Assembly: GCF_043290135.1 (NCBI RefSeq)
Contig: NC_134710.1
Coordinates: 137,786,155-137,850,154, forward strand
Length of the DNA: 64,000 nt
Origin: Rhipicephalus microplus
Lineage: Eukaryota; Arthropoda; Arachnida; Ixodida; Ixodidae
Direction: 5' to 3'
Within the stretch, counting starts at the first letter, position 1, and each line of letters begins with the position of its first letter. Positions 12,452 through 23,221 of this stretch are shown piece by piece. The notes beneath the pieces are model-generated. The model did no database searches and was not told the origin of the DNA. It saw only the letters and a program-made list of their open reading frames with translations. Both the position numbers and the translations under genes were made by a program.

Positions 12452-13029
12452 AAAGCTCAGGGGGTATTGGCAGAGCACGTGGGATAAACACACAGACAAT
12501 AAACTCCATGCTATTAAGCCGCAACTAGGTTATTGGCCGCCACTATCAAAATCACGACACAGAGAAGTAACACTAACAAGGCTTAGAACACGACATACAT
12601 ACTCACCCATTCATATCTCTTGTCTACCGGCAATCCACCGTATTGTGAGAGACGTAGAGAACCACTTATGATTCTCCACATTCTCATCCAGTGCAATGAG
12701 CTTGATGCTCTAAGGAAAAAGCATTTTTTACTGCCCTACCGACAGCAGCTCCCACTACACACTGGGATGCTCATCGGTACGGATCCGCTTTTTAAACTAC
12801 ATACACTTATCACGTTTTTAAAAGATGTGCATAGCTTTCACCCGATATTTTGAGGTCATCCGTAGCACGACCTCTGTACCGTGGTTGTGGCTGCGATGAC
12901 TACATCTCCTCCATGATATTAATATCATGACATTTCCATCCACTTTTACAGCGCATATTTCACACCACTGCCATGCTTTTATTACTTCCATGTTTTAACC
13001 CGCGTTAGCGCGAGGAATTTTAAGGCCCC

Positions 13030-13107
13030 TTTACAGCCACACATCATATCATTGTTCATATCTCTAGAATTACAGCCACACATCATATCATTGTTCATAT
13101 CTCTAGA
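13030..13107 (+). repeat. 39-bp direct duplication in the 3' UTR of LINE copy 2
   Basis: TTACAGCCACACATCATATC...TCTCTAGA occurs at 13031-13068 and again at 13070-13107. LINE copy 1 has a single related segment near 8340-8375. Confidence 0.85.
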
Positions 13108-13189
13108 CTATTGAAATGACGCTCTTTGGCCATCAATTGGCCCTTGCGCCATTAAAAAGCACTCATCATCATCATAGACGCATAGGCGA

Positions 13190-14900
13190 TACAAAACGAC
13201 GACTTGTTTATTTGCACGGTGGAACACTGCACACTGCACGGTGGAAACGCGTCGACATTTTCCTTTATTATTCATTATTCATGAATCTTCATTCACAAGT
13301 TCATTTTCTTAATTCCTTCCATCAGCACATCCCCATTTGCAATCGCTGTTGCGGTGAAACCTCCTAAAACACCCTGTCATTTCGAACTCTAAATTCCTAG
13401 GGTCCGTATTCAAAATTTTTGCGTGCTTTTTTTAAATGTCATCTCATTATCTAAAGTATGCATCCTGGTCGGAGCAGCCCTAATCAAGTTTTAATACACG
13501 CAGCTTTCAATAGGGCGGCTATCGCTGGCGGCTGTGGGGTCGGAAGGCCCACGGTGAAGCGGCTGCCTTGTTAGCTGTCCGCCCCTTGCTTTCCAAGGTC
13601 AATAGCTGACGGTTAAAAAAAATTAAACATCACGTCATTGCATTCATTGCATTGTTTTTTTTTTTTGGGGGGGGGGGGGGGGTGGCCTAAGCTGCGTCGC
13701 TTGAAGGGTACATTTGCGAGCGCGCTATCTCGAGGGCTAATGGGACATGCTCGTAAACTTGCTGCGCTACTAACCTCTGCTTCGTGTTTAGATAATGGAC
13801 AGTGTAAAAACCGCTTCAGCAATCTGAGTGACCATTGTCCCTATAACCTGCGTTCACCTGAGTTATGCAACGTTGTGTCCTTGAAGTTGTAAAAAACTAT
13901 GTCTACTTAGGACAGGTAATAACTGCGGAGCCAAACCACGAGACTGAAGTAACTAGAAGAATAAGAATGGGGTGGAGCACATTTGGCAAGCACTCTCAAA
14001 TCATGACAGGTAACTTGCCACTATCCCTCAAGAGGAAGTTATATAACAGCTGTATCTTGCCGGTACTTAGCTACGGAACAGAAACCTTGAGACTTACAAA
14101 GAGGGTTCAGCTTAAATTGACGATGATGCACGAGCAATGAAAAGGAAAATGGTAGGTGTAACCTTAAGAGACAAGAAGAGAGCAGAGTGGATTAGGGAAC
14201 AAACCGGGTTAAGGATATAGTTGAAATCAAGAAGAGAAAATGGACATGGGCCGGGCATGTAGCAAGTAGACAGGGTAACCGCTGGTCATTAAGGGTAACT
14301 AACTGGATTCTTAGAGAAGGCAAGTAGGTTAGGGGGAGACAGAAGGTTAGGTGTGCAGATGAGATTAAGAAGTTTGCGGGTATAAATTGGCAGCAGCAAG
14401 CACAGGACCGAGTTGACTGGCGGAACATTGGAGAGGCCTTTGTCCTGCAGTGGACGTAGTTGGACTGATGATGATGATGATGTCCAAAAGATGCTATTTG
14501 ATAGTTTTACTTAGGCTCTTAACAATGAATGCAATACCAACAGTGTATTCGCATTGAGTGTACAAGATGGAAGGGTATAACAGCAATCTTTAATGCCTGC
14601 CGAATCAGCGCGAGTGCCAGTGATTTCACCCAAAGTTTATGACAAGGTCCCCCCCCCCCCCCTTTGCGTTCGTAGTTCCTTCCTGCTTTTTGAAGATGGG
14701 TGGCGGGTTCCTCTCTGTTTTAGTAACAATCGATGGCAGGCCTGGCACACGGGGTGGTGCTAACGCATCTGCACTCCGTGCAAAGGAGGTACGTCGGCTC
14801 TTTTATTGCTATTGCAAATATATGAACCCTGTCGGCTGGTTTTTTGCTGTTGCCGCCGCCGTCATTCACTGTATATATATATGTGAAAACTCAAGATGGA
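13190..14900 (+). repeat. Dispersed repeat family R, copy 1 (unclassified)
   Basis: This stretch resembles 53300-54900 over several blocks, for example CCTGGTCGGAGCAGC, GGTCAATAGCTGACGGTTAA and GAATGCAATACCAAC, and shares a late block with 42540-42745. A poly-C run lies at about 14649-14661 and a T/G run at 13659-13682. I see no protein signature or clear TIR. It is interrupted by an RTE-type LINE tail at 13881-14480. Confidence 0.65.
13881..14480 (+). mobile_element. RTE-type LINE 3' fragment (RT C-terminus) with GATGAT tail
   Basis: The translation gives YVYLGQVITAEPN, TRRIRMGWSTFGK, LSLKRKLYNSCILPVLSYGTE and, further on, a WTWAGHVAS..RGRQKVRCADEIKKFAGINW segment. These are hallmark strings of RTE-clade LINE RT C-termini. 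The element ends in a GATGATGATGATGA run, as RTE elements do. TGTCC flanks both sides (13876-13880, 14481-14485), a candidate 5-bp target duplication. The related repeat at 53300-54900 lacks this insert. The frame has stops and a frameshift near 14138, so it is dead. Strongly 5' truncated. Confidence 0.85.
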
Positions 14901-15263
14901 AAAAAAGCCACCTGCGCTCGGCGCCCAGCTCGGCAGAATGCGCTGACGCGCGCTTATCTCCCATTTTGCCCTGCCATGGCCAGGCTAATCGGGCACGCTT
15001 CTCCACTCACCACACATTGAAAAACAAGTTGCCTAATTGTTGAAGGCACAGAAATGGTTTGTTTTGACTTCTTATTTGGGCTAGGTGCATCGAGCTTAAA
15101 TTGATTGAAAAATGTGTAAATGTAACAGCCCGAAGTACGGCTCTCCACCATCAAACATGTAGACATTCTGAGGTCTGAAAATAAATATTTATTGCTCATA
15201 AGCACTGGCAATAGTTGAACACTTTCAAGTGAAAAACTTTGCCGGACTTCACAAATGTCTTGT

Positions 15264-17180
15264 TCACAGCCTAAAATGCTTCCTAGTCGGCTTGTGTTTG
15301 TAGGTGGAAGGCTTGTTGTTTGCATCAGTCAGTTGGTTTGTGTGGTTGACGGGGAGAATTCTTAGGAATTTTACGGCTATGAGATCTGCTGATCGTCGGG
15401 AGCGGCTCTCGTCAACGCTTTCAGGGCAGCTAAAGATGGGAGTGCATTGCAAGTAGGGCTGGACTGCTGTTTGTAAAACTTCTAGCACATATCTGCGTGG
15501 CAGGTGTTCAGAGGCCTTATCAAAAAAGACCACTATCTTGTCCAAAAAAGCTAGAAACTCAGGCCTCAGGTAGTGTAGTTCGCCCCTCTCTTGTGCTTGC
15601 AGCAGCTTGTACAGCTGATGCTGCTTGTCGTCCGCAGCGCAAAAGTCGCATCCAAGGTCTGTAATAAGCTTGGCGATGTAACTGCGGAGGTATGCTAAGC
15701 TGGAGAAAGTGACAGATGGAGACGGACAAGCCTCGTACTCCAACAAACACCTCAAGTTCTTATCAAGTATATTCAATATCATTGCAGCCTCTTCCTTAAC
15801 TTCCTCATTTGATAACTTGATTTCTTACGGTCTTGGGATGTGCAACTTAACGATGTGGTCCAAAGCAGCGGTGACGGCTCTAGCATCCAGCATGTCATTC
15901 CCGCCGCACATTGACCGCATCCTTTCGAAGATTGCTTCAATGGGGTCACTGTTCAAATTCTTTGTCAGGACATAACTGAGGCCTTGCTCCGGGAGGAATT
16001 CTGTTGTTTCCACCGTCGACCTTGTAAAAAGCAAGGCTTCGTACGTCTCTGTGGTGAAGCCAGCAATCTGTGATCTGATGGAACTCTTCTGTATTTTTTC
16101 CACATATGCGATAAAATCATCCTTCAGCTACAGTAGGCGATTGTCACGGCTCCTAAAATTGGGAGCTTTGTGGCCGCTTTCATTGAATGAAGTGTCATGA
16201 ATGCCGAATCATTTCTTCATGGACTTCATGAAGAAAATGGTTGAACTTGCTTCCTTGAAATCTCTGGCAGCACCCGTGGAATTTTGCTGAAGGTGCTCTA
16301 CGGCTGCAGATACTTGAGGGGCGAAAACTTCAACTGCTCCCAGCATATTCATTTTTTCCTTATTGGAAGGGCAGACATGCTTCCTCGTCAAATTTCGGGC
16401 CAGCTTCACAGTCTTGTGTTTTTCATGCTCGTATAATTTCTGCATAAATGCACCACTAATCACTCATGTGTCATCTGTAAGTTCACATTCAAGGAACTGG
16501 TTTCTAACTTTTTTGAGCACGTGGCATGGGTAAAAACTCAGAAAGATAACGCGGTTGGCATCGTGTGGATGATGTACAACTGTGTTGAGGTTGCCGTTAC
16601 CCATGTGCTTAAACATCGTCACGTTTGCTGAATAATTATCCATGACAATGCAAATGATGATAAAGCCACATGATTCCATAGCTGCAATGACCTCCTTCGT
16701 CCATGCAAAGAGGTCTCTACCGCTCAGTTGCTTCGTGAAGTAGTACAAGCATGGAATCTTGTACCGACTAGTGGTACCATGCAGCACAAAGAGGACTCTG
16801 TTCGCAAGGACTTCTTTTGCTGTACTCGCCGTGCTACTCTCCGGCTTGTCCTTGAGGCCAAAGACTGCATCAGCCTTCCTATCACTGATGCACTTTTGTT
16901 GTATGCTAGCTTCATCTATTAATGAGGCCACATGTTGTTTGCTGCTGAGTAGCGAGGCCTCGTGAACCAGGCGGTCCTTCATAGCATTGCTCATACCAGA
17001 TGATGTTGGGCTTGGACCTATATACTTCTGAAGAGTACACTTTGCTGGCAGTGTCAGAATCCCCGAAATGCGAGCGTGATCGTAGCCTTTTGGGGACAGA
17101 AAGTGCCATATCACACACTCCCTAACAACTTTTTTTGGGTACGCTGAATGCTCATCTCCGTAACATTCTATTTGATGCAA
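15264..17180 (-). pseudogene. P-element superfamily (THAP9-like) transposase, catalytic region
   Basis: One minus-strand frame runs for about 640 codons with only four in-frame stops (16464, 16209, about 16125 and 15825) and no frameshift. Recognisable are WHFLSPKGYDHARI (the ..F..H..SP.AY..VR block before the nuclease), IDEASIQQKCISDRK, a CIVMDNYSANVTMFK block and FYPCHVLKKVRNQFL. The last block matches the family pattern F-D-P-x-H-x-x-K-N-x-R-N but has Tyr for the usual Asp. The rest matches a Leu-rich C-terminal region with SDPIEAIFERMRSMCGG, the end of the RNase H-like fold (..DPLE..F...R...G). Two of the stops (W to TGA, and TAG) look like single-base changes. It is inactive but not old. 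The upstream THAP exon is at 17747-18076. Confidence 0.8.
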
Positions 17181-17182
17181 AA

Positions 17183-17428
17183 TGATGATATGATGATGAT
17201 ATGTGGGGTTTAACGTCCCAAAACCACCATATGATTATGAGAGACGCCGTAGTGGAGGGCTCCGAAAACTTCGACCACCTGGGGTTCTTTAACGTGCACC
17301 CAAATCTGAGCACACGGCCTACAACATTTCCGCCTGCATCGGAAATGCAGCCGCCGCAGCCGGGATTCGAACCCGCGCCCTGCGGGTCAGCAGCCGAGTA
17401 CCTTAGCCACTAGGCCACCGCAACGGGG
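17183..17428 (-). mobile_element. Ruka-type SINE (minus) with 15-bp target duplication
   Basis: Full-length minus-strand copy with the B-box complement GGGATTCGAACCC and an ATGAT-rich tail. Flanks are CTATTTGATGCAAAA (17168-17182) and CTATTTGATCCAAAA (17429-17443), differing at one base. It lies between the THAP exon and the catalytic part of the P-type transposase, at the probable intron/exon border. Confidence 0.93.
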
Positions 17429-17746
17429 CTATTTGATCCAAAAGAAATGCGGCTTTTTTTTTATCCTTTCTGTGCGTGTGTTGCGATTATCTTAACACAC
17501 GCATGGTGCGATAATATGCGGATGCCTTTTCTCTTCTTTCAACAACTGCTGCACCTTCTCACATTTCGAACGATCGTATGATACTTGGGAGCGTAATCTT
17601 CCTATCATAGCCAGGTATCGATCCGCGCGATGAGCATTGCTTTATATTGTTTGCGTACAAACACTTACTGCTTCTTGTTCAGTGAAAGCATCTTATGAAG
17701 TCGCAACATCCAGGTCTGGTTTGTTGGGCTGTGCTTTTCGCTTCCT

Positions 17747-18076
17747 TCATGTTTGGCGTAGGGACGAAGCTCGTGAAGCAGGATCCTTGCGGGGCTTCTT
17801 TGTACTTGGTCTCATGTAGAAAGGATAGTCCTGGAAGAGAGTGGGCGCAGAGTTGGGAAGAAGTTTTCTGATGCGGCACGCAGGCGCATAGTCTACATCG
17901 CGGAAGTGTCTGCTGTGTAAGACAGTCGATGCAGACTTGTCGTTGATGTTGAGGTTCCTTCTCACAATATTCTTTTGCCGTTTAGCACACAGTTCAGCAT
18001 TGCTTGGGAATTGGTGAAAAGAAACACCGGGTGTTTTCCCTGAACAGGACTTGTAATACGGAACACAACAATACAC
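17747..18076 (-). pseudogene. THAP DNA-binding domain exon of the P-type transposase
   Basis: The frame opens MYCCVPYYKSC and continues through VSFHQFPSN, VLHSRHF, PACRIRKLLPNSAPTLF. This is the THAP zinc-binding layout (early Cys pair, F-H-x-F-P, C-x-x-H-F, terminal AVPT-like motif). Two key positions look damaged: the C of the C-x-x-H pair reads His, and the conserved Trp after the Cys/Arg stretch reads Gln. THAP domains bind the ends of P elements. A donor-like GTAAGT occurs downstream on the minus strand (near 17666), so a short intron separates this exon from 15264-17180. Confidence 0.65.
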
Positions 18077-18773
18077 TATCGCACATCTAATATATATCCA
18101 TACGTACTGCTCATACTGAAGGTTGTACGACCGTCTTCCCGAGTCGAAAAATCATTGTAGACTGAACACTGAGAAAGCTCTGAACAAAATGCAGCCGCGG
18201 TGGGCAAATACCAGAATAAAGCAAGTCTCTCTAGAGGGAAAGAAAAATCGGCAACAACCTGTTTGTATATCCACAAGAGAATTAAAAAAAAAAAGCTGTT
18301 TACATGCCCAAAAGTAGGGATGTCAGTTTCTCTTCCTAAACATGCTGTTCCACGAACTCCAAGTATAACGCAGAAATGATTTGCACTAGAGATTTTAGTC
18401 CGAAAGCAAGCGGCTTGCGAGCTTAAGCACCTGCATTCTTCACATTATTCATGAATGTGGCTTGCAATACGAAGGAATGCAAAAGAGCGCGGGGATCTCC
18501 GGAATTAATGTTTACAGGTGGCGTTAACACCTTGACAATGCACGCCACTCCTCAAGCGCCGTCCAAAGGGGTGTTTCAGCAGCAGAAGTAAACTTTCTTT
18601 TACTCATATTTTTAACCGTTAGAGATACAAGTCACGTACGTGTTTCGAAGAGCTGTCAAGTAGCAGACTGTAGCTTTTAGCCCTGGAAATCACTACAGAT
18701 GTATTTGTAAAAATAAAGAAATAGAAAACAGCTAGCAAAGGGAAGGTGTGCTCGTCATTTCTGTAAGCGACCT
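18077..18773. other. Unassigned stretch upstream of the P-type element
   Basis: No gene or repeat that I can name. It may contain the 5' end and terminal inverted repeat of the P-type element, but no matching pair of ends could be found by eye. Confidence 0.3.
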
Positions 18774-19354
18774 TTAAAGGGGCCCTGAAATGCTTTTCAA
18801 GTAACCACGGAATGATTTCACTGGAAAAGCTTATTGCCTCACAAATTCAACACCGCAAAAATTTTAAGAATCAGTCCAGTGCGAGTGGAGTTACAAAGGT
18901 TTGTCGAATCCTGTGATTGTATTCTCTCTTCTCTCGTCTCGAGGAAAGTGCTGGAAGCTAAGCAAGGAGGGATGGCAGGGCCACAGAAAAACGTCACACG
19001 CGCCTCGTGACCTTGAGCACTTTTTTTTTTCTTCGAATGCGCCACTTTCTCAGTGTGATCGCGCGTGCACGCGTGGACAAGTAGCAGCCTTTCGCGGCGA
19101 TCTCCGTAACGAGCGAGCCCGTCATGTTCAAATCAGCCAATGGCTGATAGATGGGTAATTCACATGTGATTTTCGGGCATATTTCGTGATTTGTCGAGAG
19201 AAAAGAAAGCAATTTTCAGCTGACTGATAATTTATTGTGAATTCCAGGCCACGTGCTGCCCTATAATATTTGGCTCGTGTGTTGTCGGGAGGCTCTACTA
19301 CCGATCGGCAGTGTTTTCTGACCATGCTTAAAAAGTGTTGCAGGGCCCCTTTAA
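18774..19354. mobile_element. Non-autonomous DNA transposon (MITE-like) with GGGGCCCTG inverted ends
   Basis: The left end reads TTAAAGGGGCCCTGAAATGC (18774) and the right end reads as its inverted partner, GCAGGGCCCCTTTAA (19340-19354). TTAA lies at both outer ends and could be a TTAA target duplication of piggyBac type, or part of the inverted repeat. The 581-bp body has no transposase frame. Confidence 0.7.
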
Positions 19355-20832
19355 TTGCGGCCTCGTCCAACGAGAGCAAGTGCCAAAGGTGTGTGATGCT
19401 CGCCGCTTGCAGAACAGATTCAGTGTTGTTTATCCCTCTATCTCTCTCTAATCGTTTCCAATTCTTTGTACTTCATGCATTATGCCTCGTTAGCCAATTT
19501 TCTGCATTTTTACTAAGCCTTGGCTTGTATTATCGAGCACATGCGCACCTAAATTATGCGTTGCTCTGTCTGATAACATTAGTTTTTCTTTTTTTTTAAG
19601 GAGAGATGATCCCTCTACCACCGACTTCTTGAGTAATCCCCCTCCCCCTCATTGTTGAGAACCCTTATTCCACGGTTTCACATCGACAATCTCTTGTGCT
19701 GTGTGTGCGGCGCAGAAGATGCAATGGCAGGGTCGCTGCACCCCTACCGCCAACGGGTGGCGAAACATACTCAGAAACTCTACCATTGTATTCGCGAGGG
19801 TTGAGAAGGCCGTAAGTAAACAAGCGCGTGCAGGTGCAGCCTAGCCCGGCCGTGGCTCTGCGAGGGGGGGGGGGGTAGATGTTTGTGCGCGCGCTTATTC
19901 TTCGGTGGGGAAAATCGTGTGCCTACGGCTTTCACCGAACCATTGTTAGTTCGTTTTAGTTGCTGGGCCCAACCAACTGCACAGGCCCTATTTGCAAAAA
20001 GAGCGTGCTTTTCATACACATCGAAGTATAACTAGGACACTCGTTAGCTTTTGTTAGTTTGCACTCATCTGTACTTGTGACAACAATTCGTGCATCGTTT
20101 TTGTTTAAACAGCGTGTTAAGTGTCGAGCGGTAAATGATGTTAGTTCGCTCTCGTCCTGTGAATGTTGTTTTCGTGCGTCATTTGTGCGTGAGCAGTGCG
20201 CTGCACTTTTCCATCTGCTTGCCATTCTCAGCGCTACATTCCAAGTTGTTGCCATCACATTCATTACTTCGCCCTTACGTCGAAACTGTGACTTTTTATC
20301 TCTGCTTTAGCTGCATTCGTCACCTGACAATAAAATAAAATAAAATCGCAATAAGAAATAAATAAAAATAAAAAAAGAAATAAATCACAATAAAAAGAAA
20401 ATGGCTCTCACCATCTAGTCGTTCTAGGCATTTTTATAGGGTACTCTGTGAGGTTCTTTTTTTATGCACTGCTTTTTAGAACACTACAGGGGAATTTTGG
20501 AGTATAGACAGAATGCCCCAGTCGCATAAAACATCGCTGCAAAAGGAAAACAAAGTTTGTTGATTCGTATAGTTTCAGCACAGAAATCAGCACCAGAGGA
20601 GGTTGGCTTTATGAGACTGGCTAAATGTCATCATGTTAAGCCCAGCATTACAATCTATTGTGAAGAAAAAGAACCTTTCTGTATCCTTGGAGTCGTCTGA
20701 GGGAAATGCAGTTGTGACTGTGTCTCTAGTGTTGTACGTCACAGGGTTTGTCTACCATATATACTGACAACCACATAGGAGGTATATAAAATGCTATTTC
20801 ATGAAGTAAAATTTTATTCAACCAGTATTCTA
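19355..20832. other. Unassigned stretch with A-rich run
   Basis: No supported gene. 20325-20400 is an AATAAA-rich simple run. An ATG at 19720 opens a 31-codon frame that runs into a GTAAGT at 19811, the shape of a small first exon, but there is no homology or partner. Confidence 0.35.
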
Positions 20833-21262
20833 TTTATTTGATACGAAAATAATCATTGAACAAGTTTTTTCAGAATGGCCAACATAATAATGCATAATAA
20901 TTTTAGTTGATTTTTGCATCAACTGAAATAGAGAGTGCTCCTAAGATGACTGGCTTCATGAGATTTGAAATTAATGGAAATATTTTTAGCTCTTGCCAGG
21001 TGACAAGATTCTTAAAATAATATTCATGTCCTTGAATGTAAATGCAACTTGTGTCTCCTCCAGAATGTGAAGTTAGCTGCTCCAGATTGCAACAAAATGG
21101 AAAATTTTCCTGCTCCAAAGTGCTCCAAAATGAAAATTTTGCTGCTCCAATGTGCTCCACAATAGAAACTTTTGCTGCTCCGAAATGCTCCAAAATGAAA
21201 ATTTCGCAGCTCCAAAAATTGCTCCGAGTCAGAAGACCTCTGTGGTATCACACTGCACCTTG
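20833..21262 (-). repeat. Dispersed repeat family W, copy 1, with ~33-bp internal array
   Basis: It is similar over its length to 55083-55510 in the same orientation. The 3' half holds a degenerate array of a 32-33-base unit built on CTGCTCCAAAGTGCTCC followed by AAAATGAAAATTTT. On the minus strand this gives an 11-residue periodic peptide (pattern F-W-S-T-L-E-Q-x-N-F-x) within a 96-codon frame (20903-21193). The other copy keeps a frame of 99 codons with the same C-terminal words (SCIYIQGHE, then MKP). Whether it is ever translated is unknown; a period divisible by three would also keep frames open by chance. Confidence 0.7.
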
Positions 21263-23028
21263 ATCAATGCTTTTCAGGGTTTGCTGTGTGCATGTCATGC
21301 ATCATTTTAAGCTCCCTAGTGTGTAAAAATAAAGGTAGAAATGAAATAAAGTAAAAGGCAGGGGGGATGTTGAATGGAAAAAATAGTTTTATATGATAGT
21401 CTTCGGTTGAGGCTGTTCGTTTGGAAAGCATGCTCATGCTTGCACAGTAGCTATTTGGAAAGTGTCAGACAAGATACGTAAACTGCTATCTTGTGCACCA
21501 CCAGTAGCTCTTATTGCTAGGAAATGTTTGTGAAGCATTAAGGACACCTAGGCATATAAATGTTATAACATTAATACTATTTAGTGATCATTGCAAAGTG
21601 CATGCTGATATAACATAAAAGAGTATAGCAAATTTAGGCATTGTTGATAAATATGTGGTTATTTGCTAATTCTTTGAGCAAGTGCGTTTAAATGTAGACT
21701 GGCAGAATGAGATGCTCACAAGGGGTGTAATGCATGGCTCTGCAGAGATATGCAATGCCAGTATTGACAGACAAATTACAGTGTTACAGTCGAGGTGTTA
21801 TTTTAAAGAGATCAATGTAACGAAAATACCGCATGAGCTTAGATTGATAAAGTGTTATTCCTCAACTTTTTAAAATATTTTTATGGGGAAAGGTTTGTTG
21901 CGAAGAAAAGGAATGCGATGCTCACGTGTCTTGATTTTGAACTGACATCTTGGCTACTATGTGAGTATAAGATCACGGTGTTATTAGTTAATGTTTTCGT
22001 ATTTATTTAGGCATTTGTGTTGTAGTAAAGGCTCTCAGAACATGCAAAATTCAGCCTTTTCGTACTGCTAAAATACAGTATAGTCTATTTCCGCTAGTAA
22101 AAATTAACTAGGCTCAATGAGAGGGTGGTTGAAACTCATGATAGCAGAGCAAACTGGTGTACTAACCTGATTACAAGCTTTATAGTGTGGAACTTCTTCC
22201 ACAAAAAACAGAGAGACATGACATGCACAAGCACTTATTTCTAACAAACGTTTAATATCAGAGCTCAGGAAAAAAAAAAGGAGGAGCAGTGCACTTAATC
22301 ACCTAATCAAAAGAACATGTGTGCGTTACATTGCAATTTTGCCAGCTGCTGTCAAGAAACCATATTTTTCTTTGATAAGAGAAGGGATGGTGCGCTGACA
22401 TACTCTTAATCACGGCAGTTCATTGTTGCTGCTTTTATCATCTTCCACTTCAACCAATCTTTGTCTCTAAACAACGCTGCAGTATTGTCAAAGTAGCGTG
22501 TGCACCCAGAATTTTGGCAATGTTCCACCAGGTGTCCTTGTCATTCTTTTGCCACGCTGCTGATGTGTTCCCTTAAGCAACTCTTTAGATGCCTGAACTG
22601 TTTAGTGCCTTTTATTGCTGCTTGTTGAGTTAAAAGTATCAGGAGGAAACTTTTTTAGAGGTAAATATAGGACATTGATCTTGCATTTCAAATGTATTGT
22701 TTTATTTTAAGGGAGTTGTTTAAATGAGTTGTTTCATTTTACAGAATTTGCAAGAAATACCTTGTGGGGGGGAGGGGGGCATATAACAAAAATTCAAACA
22801 TTACTCTGGGCATCTGCTTGTTTCTCTAGCCTTGTCTGACCTAGGCTTGGCATTTGCAGTGGCCACTAGATACAGATGCAATCATGGATGAGTAGAGAAC
22901 AACAAAACATTTGTGCCTTGCTTTCCATTTGGGCAATTGTGTAGCCAAATTTTCGCAAGGCTAAGCTGTATTTAGGTGCGAAGCTTCTCTTCGTCTAACC
23001 TTTGTCCTGCGTCAGGTGTAACCGGCAG
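21263..23028. other. AT-rich unassigned stretch
   Basis: No gene, repeat pair or RNA signature recognised. Only short open frames without motifs. Confidence 0.4.
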
Positions 23029-23160
23029 TATCAGACAGACAGACTGACAGATAAATAGACGGACGGACAGAAGCACATATGGATGGACGGATGGATGCAT
23101 GGACAGATGGATGGACATACGGATGGACACACAGACAGATAGATGGACAGACGGATGCTT
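23029..23160. repeat. GACA/GGAC-type minisatellite
   Basis: A degenerate run of 4-base units (AGAC, GGAC, GGAT) covers about 130 bases. Similar shorter runs occur inside the two copies of repeat family X (35533-35590 and 61360-61376). Confidence 0.85.
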
Positions 23161-23221
23161 CGAAGCCCCACTTATCATCATTCACTCCGTGGATATGCCG
23201 TGATTTTTTTTTTTCAATTTT

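Larger units (their letters stand above)
8855..12853 (+). pseudogene. LINE copy 2 ORF2: endonuclease-reverse transcriptase-RNase H, broken
   Basis: An ATG at 8855 opens with IIQWNVRGL. The domains are those of copy 1: endonuclease (VQETHLKS; the GD..NAHS site is interrupted by the SINE), RT (FLDIEKAYDTTWRF, TGVPQGGVLS, YVDD near 11110) and RNase H (FFTDASKS, GEAYAI, YTDSLSVV, CWVPGHREIQGN). Lesions are mostly point stops: CAG to TAG at 9098, TGG to TGA at about 9710 and at 10568, and a TAG near 11513. A local 21-bp expansion at 12399 breaks the RNase H tail. The SINE plus its 12-bp duplication adds 264 bases, a multiple of three, so the frame downstream is unchanged. Confidence 0.85.
8453..13178 (+). 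mobile_element. Non-LTR retrotransposon, same I-like family, copy 2 (5'-truncated, SINE-containing)
   Basis: It starts directly after the CATCATCATC tail of copy 1 and runs in the same orientation. The order is the ORF1 tail, ORF2 and a 3' UTR with recognisable matches to copy 1 (GTAGCACGACCTCT near 12862, then a TTTTATTACTT..ATGTTTTA block), ending in a CATCATCATCAT tail. It is more strongly 5' truncated than copy 1. It holds a Ruka-type SINE at 9252-9503. ORF2 otherwise keeps one frame over most of its length. Confidence 0.8.

Noticed and set aside
13613..13892. Overlapping frames around a T/G homopolymer run
   Set aside because: Products of low-complexity sequence in repeat family R.
19720..19812. 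ATG frame running into GTAAGT as AKTIP first exon
   Set aside because: Phase would fit, but the peptide has no similarity to AKTIP N-termini and lies 7.4 kb away; unsupported.
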